Positions 60,022-64,000 of a stretch of DNA of 64,000 nt are shown here, in pieces. Made by a program: the position numbers and the translations under genes. The stretch comes from Flavobacteriales bacterium. GTDB taxonomy: Bacteria > Bacteroidota > Bacteroidia > Flavobacteriales_F > PHOS-HE28. Each line of letters begins with the position of its first letter. The stretch's first letter is position 1. Location: positions 124,001 through 188,000 of the forward strand of contig JACJZF010000007.1 in NCBI GenBank assembly GCA_020635725.1, read 5' to 3'. The notes under the pieces are model-generated. The model saw only the letters and a program-made list of their open reading frames with translations. It searched no databases and was not told the origin of the DNA.

Positions 60022-61674
60022 ATGCGCATCCTAACCGTCATACCCGCTTTGCTGCTCGCGCTGAGCGCCACGGCTCAAACCGCGCCGAGCACCTACTGGG
60101 TGCAATTCACCGATAAGGCCGGCACTCCCTATTCCATCGGGGAGCCTGAGCAATTCCTTTCGGCACGGTCCATCGCGCGGAGGCAGGCGCAGGGCATCGC
60201 CATCGATGAGAGCGACCTGCCCGTGGATCCCGCCTACATCGCCGGAGTGCTCGCCACAGGCGATGTGCAGCTCATCAATCGCAGTAAGTGGTTCAATGCG
60301 ATCACCGTGCGAACCACCGATGTAGCGGCGCTCACGGCCATCGCCGCATTGCCGTACGTGAGTCAGGTACGCGCATCGGTGCGGCTGCTCGGCGACCCCG
60401 TCGCGCCGGACAAATTCGCCGTGCAGGCCCCACTGGCCGGCGCCGAGCGCGGCGGTCAACCAGAGGATTACGGTGTCTCCTGGGGGCAGCTCGCGATGCT
60501 CAACGGGCAAGCCTTGCACGGCATCGATGCGAAAGGGCAGGGCATGCTCATCGGAGTGCTCGACTCGGGCTTCGACGATGCAGATTCACTACCGGCCTTC
60601 GCGGATCTGCGAGCACGTGAGGGTATCGTTCTCACGCGGGACATGGTGAATCACGATGGCGACGTGTATGATGATCACTGGCATGGCCGCTCCGTGCTCT
60701 CGTTCATGACCGGTATCCTCCCGGGCTACCTGCAAGGAACAGCGCCCATGGCGGATTACGTGCTGGTGCGTACGGAGGAAGCCGCTTCGGAATACCTGGT
60801 GGAAGAGGATAATTGGGTGGCAGGAGCGGAGCTCTGCGACAGCATCGGCTGCGATGTGCTCAACACGTCGCTGGGTTACACCACCTTCGATGACAGCCTG
60901 CAGGACCATGTATACGCGGACATGAATGGCATCACCACGCGGATCAGCATCGCCGCAGGCATGGCCTCGCGGAAAGGAATGATCCCGGTGAACAGCGCCG
61001 GCAATTCGGGCAACAGCGACTGGCACTACATCGGCGCACCCGCTGACGCGATGGACATCCTGGCCGTGGGCGCCGTGGGATGGGACGAAGCGCATGCACC
61101 GTTCAGTTCTTGGGGGCCGAGCAGCGATGGACGCGTGAAGCCTGATGTGTGCGCGATGGGCTGGGGGGCCTTCGGCCTGCGGATCGAGGGCGACAGCGTG
61201 GCGCCGATCAGTGGTACCTCGTTCTCCTCGCCGATCCTGGCCGGACTCGTGGCCTGTCTCTGGCAGCTGCATCCGGAGCGCAACGCGCACGACATCATGG
61301 ACGCTGTTCGACGCAGCGCTGATCTCTGGACCAACCCCAATGATTCCATGGGTTACGGCATCCCGGATTTCGGCATGGCCCACGAGTACCTCATGGCTAC
61401 CGCAGGTCTGCACGAGGAGCTGGCCAGCTCGCTCTTGGCCTATCCGAACCCCATCGACGATCGACTTCTCGTTCAGCTCCCGACCGGATGGGAGGAAGGA
61501 CTTTGCCAGGCACAATTTCACGATGCCGCCGGCCGCGAGGTCTATGCCCTATCGGTGGTCAATCAACAAGGCAGCTTGGTGCTGCACGGACTGAGCGCTT
61601 TGCGCGCCGGAGCCTACATCCTGCGAGTCACACGCGGAAGCCGGGTGGCCGTGATCCGGGTGATGAAGCGGTGA
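60022..61674 (+). CDS. Secreted subtilisin-like (S8) serine protease with T9SS tail
   Basis: A 550-residue protease with signal peptide MRILTVIPALLLALSATAQ, an I9-like propeptide region (SQVRASVRLLGDPV) and the S8 triad: Asp in LIGVLDSGFDDADSLP, His in DDHWHGRSVLSF, and Ser in SGTSFSSPILAGLVACLW; oxyanion Asn in VNSAGNSGNS. The H context differs from the usual HGTHVAG. The last ~80 residues are a sorting domain (LLAYPNPIDDRLLVQLPTGW ... GAYILRVTRG). Exported by T9SS to the cell surface or medium; substrate unknown. Confidence 0.93.
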   Translation: MRILTVIPALLLALSATAQTAPSTYWVQFTDKAGTPYSIGEPEQFLSARSIARRQAQGIAIDESDLPVDPAYIAGVLATGDVQLINRSKWFNAITVRTTDVAALTAIAALPYVSQVRASVRLLGDPVAPDKFAVQAPLAGAERGGQPEDYGVSWGQLAMLNGQALHGIDAKGQGMLIGVLDSGFDDADSLPAFADLRAREGIVLTRDMVNHDGDVYDDHWHGRSVLSFMTGILPGYLQGTAPMADYVLVRTEEAASEYLVEEDNWVAGAELCDSIGCDVLNTSLGYTTFDDSLQDHVYADMNGITTRISIAAGMASRKGMIPVNSAGNSGNSDWHYIGAPADAMDILAVGAVGWDEAHAPFSSWGPSSDGRVKPDVCAMGWGAFGLRIEGDSVAPISGTSFSSPILAGLVACLWQLHPERNAHDIMDAVRRSADLWTNPNDSMGYGIPDFGMAHEYLMATAGLHEELASSLLAYPNPIDDRLLVQLPTGWEEGLCQAQFHDAAGREVYALSVVNQQGSLVLHGLSALRAGAYILRVTRGSRVAVIRVMKR

Positions 61675-61679
61675 GCCTG

Positions 61680-62264
61680 ATGCTCGCAACGGAGCCTTCC
61701 ATCCCAACGAAGGTGCTGCTCTCGGCGTATGCGCAGGGAATCTTCCCCATGGCCCATTCCGACGGGTCGCTCCAGTGGCATCGCCCCGATCCGCGCGCCA
61801 TCTTCGAGCTGGCGGCGCTCCGGCCCGACCGCGCCACCGCGCGCCTTCTACGCGGCACGACGCTTCGATTCACGGTGAACGAAGCATTCGAGGAGGTCAT
61901 GCTGCGCTGCTCGGAGCGAGAGGAGACCTGGATCGATGAACGGATCGTGAAGAGCTATGTGGCGCTGCATGACGCGGGCCACGCCCATTCCGTGGAAGCC
62001 TGGCACGACGGAACACTTGTCGGTGGTATCTATGGCGTGTCCTTGGGCGCTGCTTTCTTCGGTGAGAGCATGTTCGGCATGAACAACTCAGGCAAAGCGG
62101 TGTTCCACTGGCTGGCTGCGCATCTGGGTTCGCGCGGCTTTCGGCTGTTCGATACCCAGTACATCAATCCATTCACGCAGCGGTTGGGCGCTTTCGAGAT
62201 ATCGCGCGCGCAATTCGAGCGGCGCTTGGCTGAGGCGATCAAGCTCCGAACAACATTCGCATGA
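61680..62264 (+). CDS. aat: Leucyl/phenylalanyl-tRNA--protein transferase
   Basis: A 194-residue N-end-rule enzyme that adds Leu or Phe to proteins with N-terminal Arg/Lys. Family signature LLSAYAQGIFPM, WHRPDPRAIF, the core VEAWHDGTLVGGIYGVSLGA with AFFGESMFG, and DTQYINPFTQRLGAFEISRA. Shorter than E. coli Aat (234) but normal for the phylum. Start could also be GTG 61671, overlapping the protease stop as GTGA; ATG 61680 chosen. Stop overlaps the next start (ATGA). Confidence 0.93.
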   Translation: MLATEPSIPTKVLLSAYAQGIFPMAHSDGSLQWHRPDPRAIFELAALRPDRATARLLRGTTLRFTVNEAFEEVMLRCSEREETWIDERIVKSYVALHDAGHAHSVEAWHDGTLVGGIYGVSLGAAFFGESMFGMNNSGKAVFHWLAAHLGSRGFRLFDTQYINPFTQRLGAFEISRAQFERRLAEAIKLRTTFA

Positions 62265-62680
62265 GGCTTCTATTGAACGTGGCCGCGCTGTTGATTCCCT
62301 GTTCGCTGCTGGGGCAGGGGAGGCTGACCATCGAGGTGAGCCTCTCGAAGCCCGAAGCCGGTGGTGTGCTTCGCCTGGCCGTATGCCCCGATGAGGCATC
62401 GTATACCAGCGAGCGAGGTTGCCGCTCCGCCGAAGCCAAAGCCAGCGGCCCTACGGTGCGCGTGGAATTGACCGGGATGCCGGAGGGGACCTATGCCTTG
62501 AAGGCCTTCCACGATGTCAATAGCGACGGCGCGTTGAATACGAATTGGATGGGCATCCCGAAAGAACCGTATGGTTTCGGTAACGATGCGATGGGCAGCT
62601 TCGGCCCGCCCGATTTCCGGGCGGCCTCCTTCACCGTGGCGGGCGACCATACAGTCATCCGCATCAGGATGAAAGGCTGA
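62261..62680 (+). CDS. DUF2141 family exported protein
   Basis: A 139-residue protein, signal peptide MRLLLNVAALLIPCSLLGQ. DUF2141 pattern: LTIEVSLSKPEAGGVLRLAV, LTGMPEGTYALKAFHDVNSD, GALNTNWMGIPKEPYGFGND, and FRAASFTV. Bacteroidota members are periplasmic or surface proteins of unknown role. ATGA-coupled to aat. Its stop abuts that of the convergent gene without any gap. Confidence 0.93.
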   Translation: MRLLLNVAALLIPCSLLGQGRLTIEVSLSKPEAGGVLRLAVCPDEASYTSERGCRSAEAKASGPTVRVELTGMPEGTYALKAFHDVNSDGALNTNWMGIPKEPYGFGNDAMGSFGPPDFRAASFTVAGDHTVIRIRMKG

Positions 62681-63358
62681 TCAGCGCGCGTTCCGCACGA
62701 CCTCCGGCACGACCGCCTGTCGCTCGCTCAAGTAGCGCTGATAGATCTCCGAGTACTTCACGCGGTGCTCGATCACCTCTGTGCCGTTGCCGAGCAGCGC
62801 GATCACCGCATCCGTGGCCTCGCGCAGACCGTTGTCCCCCCCGCTGTTCGCCGTAACGAGGTCCACGTCGCCGCGCGCGATGGCCTGCTCCACGAGCCAA
62901 GCCGTCACGGAGCTTCCGATCATCACCCGCATGCCGCAGCGCGCCGCCACGGGCAGGTCCAGCACATCGTCGAAGAAGAAGGCCACCTCCTCGGATTGAA
63001 GTTCATGTTTCGCCAAGAAGGAATCGAAAGCCTCGGGCTTGTTGGTGAAGCCCATGTACACTCCTTGCAGGCGCTCGCGCTGGGCGAAGCGCTCCGCGTA
63101 CGGATTGTGTTGGCCGGTGATCACCGCGGCCTTCGGCAGGTGCCCGTTGCGCAGCCACAGGGCGAAGCGCAGCAGGTTCACGCCCATGCTGCCCACCTCA
63201 CTGAACGGACTGCCGCCTTCGGCATCCTTGAAGCCGTCATTGAACACGCCGTCCCAGTCGAAGAGCACGGCCTTGATGCGGGCCAGGCGGCGCAGGAGCT
63301 CGGGCTCCGGGGCGGTGGTGCGGAGGCCGTTGGTGGTGAAGAATTGGAGGGCCGTCAT
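62681..63358 (-). CDS. HAD phosphatase, KdsC-like
   Basis: A 225-residue HAD hydrolase: nucleophile motif IKAVLFDWDGVFNDGFK, motif II Thr in AAVITGQHNP, Lys in GFTNKPEAFDSF, and the acidic motif FFFDDVLDLPVAARCGMRV; the fold and absence of a cap fit KdsC (3-deoxy-D-manno-octulosonate 8-phosphate phosphatase). About 55 residues longer than KdsC at the C-terminus. The adjacent CBS-domain gene (likely KdsD) supports a Kdo/LPS role. Start overlaps the upstream small gene's stop (ATGA). Confidence 0.82.
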   Translation of the reverse strand: MTALQFFTTNGLRTTAPEPELLRRLARIKAVLFDWDGVFNDGFKDAEGGSPFSEVGSMGVNLLRFALWLRNGHLPKAAVITGQHNPYAERFAQRERLQGVYMGFTNKPEAFDSFLAKHELQSEEVAFFFDDVLDLPVAARCGMRVMIGSSVTAWLVEQAIARGDVDLVTANSGGDNGLREATDAVIALLGNGTEVIEHRVKYSEIYQRYLSERQAVVPEVVRNAR

Positions 63359-63648
63359 GGAAGCGATGGTTCAGGCCGTCGATCGCCAGTCCTGTTCTTT
63401 CCACACACCCCGCAATACTCCGATTCGTTCTTCGCATTTCCACACCACACACAACCAACGGGGCGCTTAAGCGGAAAAAGTTGAACAGCGAAGTAGCCGA
63501 ATAATGGCGTTAGAACAGTACAAAGAGCAAGTGCCCCAACGAACCCACACGTGCGTTTTCTTCCTTCCTGCCACGCCATCCCAATGGTCAGTCCCATTGC
63601 GACAACGAACAAGAGCACATAGAAGGCGGTAGCCAGCAGGTCGCTCAT
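63355..63648 (-). CDS. Small membrane protein with C-terminal zinc ribbon
   Basis: A 97-residue protein: two membrane helices (LLATAFYVLLFVVAMGLTIG; VGALALCTVLTPLFGYFAVQ) and a zinc-ribbon tail with paired CxxC (CVWCGN ... YCGVCGKN). No known family. It sits between a KdsC-like gene and a CBS/KdsD-like gene. Hand-counted GC over 63361-63660 is about 54%, well below its neighbours, so it may be an insertion. Confidence 0.72.
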   Translation of the reverse strand: MSDLLATAFYVLLFVVAMGLTIGMAWQEGRKRTCGFVGALALCTVLTPLFGYFAVQLFPLKRPVGCVWCGNAKNESEYCGVCGKNRTGDRRPEPSLP

Positions 63649-63666
63649 CAGAGGGTCGACCGATTA

Positions 63667-64000
63667 CTACCCAGCTATCGCCTTCATCAGGTCCTGGATG
63701 TCGAGCATGCCGAGCTGCTTGCCGTTCTCGCTCACGCTCAGCGTGTCCACCTTGTGCTCCTTGAAGGCCTTCTGGGCCTCGTCAAGCAGGGCTTCCGGAG
63801 AGATGGTGAAGGGTGCGTTGAACTTGAGGGTGCTCAGCTTCTTCGCGAGGAACTTGTTGCCGTCCTTTTCGATGCCGCGGCGCAGGCCGCCATCAGTGAA
63901 GACGCCCACGTTCTTGCCTTTCGCATCCACCACCATCACCGCGCCGAAGCCGTGCTTGGTCATCTCCACAAGGGCTTCGCTCACGGTGGCGCTGTCCTTC
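63667..64000 (-). CDS. kdsD: CBS-domain fragment, probable C-terminus of KdsD
   Basis: The reading frame continues out of the window; 111 residues are visible. They form a tandem CBS pair: KDSATVSEALVEMTKHGFGA, VMVVDAKGKNVGVFTDGGLR, LSTLKFNAPFTISPEALLDE, VDTLSVSENGKQLGMLDIQD. The pair with 'GVFTDGGLRR' is characteristic of KpsF/GutQ-type arabinose-5-phosphate isomerases (KdsD), the first Kdo step, matching the KdsC-like neighbour. The SIS domain lies outside, so the assignment is provisional. Confidence 0.75.
   Translation of the reverse strand, partial: KDSATVSEALVEMTKHGFGAVMVVDAKGKNVGVFTDGGLRRGIEKDGNKFLAKKLSTLKFNAPFTISPEALLDEAQKAFKEHKVDTLSVSENGKQLGMLDIQDLMKAIAG

Overview
The window reads as chromosomal DNA of a high-GC member of the Bacteroidota, most likely a Flavobacteriales-type lineage (inference). 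Supporting signs are at least four secreted proteins, probably five, ending in a type IX secretion (T9SS) sorting domain; families largely confined to that phylum (TIGR02757, DUF4294, DUF4369-TlpA, DUF3575, DUF4412-like); almost no Shine-Dalgarno sequences; and TAnnTTTG-type -7 promoter boxes. About 61 protein genes fill the window. No rRNA, tRNA, CRISPR array, transposase or integrase was seen.

Layout. 1-16,100: a thioredoxin-fold lipid/outer-membrane-type TlpA protein, release factor 3 (prfC), three T9SS cargo proteins (a PQQ-type sugar dehydrogenase and two adhesin-like proteins), a PIN-PhoH ATPase, a Crp-like regulator between two DinB-fold genes, an OmpA-family lipoprotein gene interrupted by an in-frame amber codon, and several envelope proteins. 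16,100-20,200: ftsK, whose 3' end is present twice around a small lower-GC gene. 20,400-27,500: a lipoprotein, an arginase-CtlX pair for arginine/citrulline breakdown, argS, a 49-bp minisatellite, fabG and a TIGR02757 gene. Dispersed intergenic repeats are dense here and appear to have entered coding sequences. 27,600-34,700: a T9SS protein, a frameshifted YdeI-like gene, a DUF4412-like protein and a neighbour that carries the same kind of domain about three times, and a LolD-type ABC ATPase. 34,900-40,000: sucC with an alpha/beta hydrolase, a biotin carboxylase and a DUF4294 gene.

39,990-51,200 is one long minus-strand envelope-polysaccharide region. Five tightly coupled genes (GT2 glycosyltransferase, WecD-like acetyltransferase, two polytopic membrane proteins, WecE aminotransferase) suggest an N-acetylated 4-amino-4,6-dideoxyhexose made and attached to a surface glycan; upstream are a Gfo/Idh oxidoreductase, a lipoprotein and a WcaJ-type initiating sugar-phosphate transferase. 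51,200-64,000: pcm, an outer-membrane beta-barrel and lipoprotein pair under a clear promoter, NAD(P)HX repair, a YrdC/YciO protein, transaldolase, a MORN-repeat protein coupled to mnmA, a subtilase with T9SS tail, aat, DUF2141, and at the right edge a KdsC-like phosphatase and a CBS-domain fragment that looks like KdsD, separated by a small zinc-ribbon membrane protein.

Most unusual observations: the ftsK 3'-end duplication with a captured gene; fragments of dispersed palindromic repeats kept in frame inside argS, ctlX and ftsK; the single-base amber stop in the OmpA-like gene; and a recurrent variable -7 box (TAnnTTnG), in two genes only 4 nt before the start codon, suggesting leaderless mRNAs.
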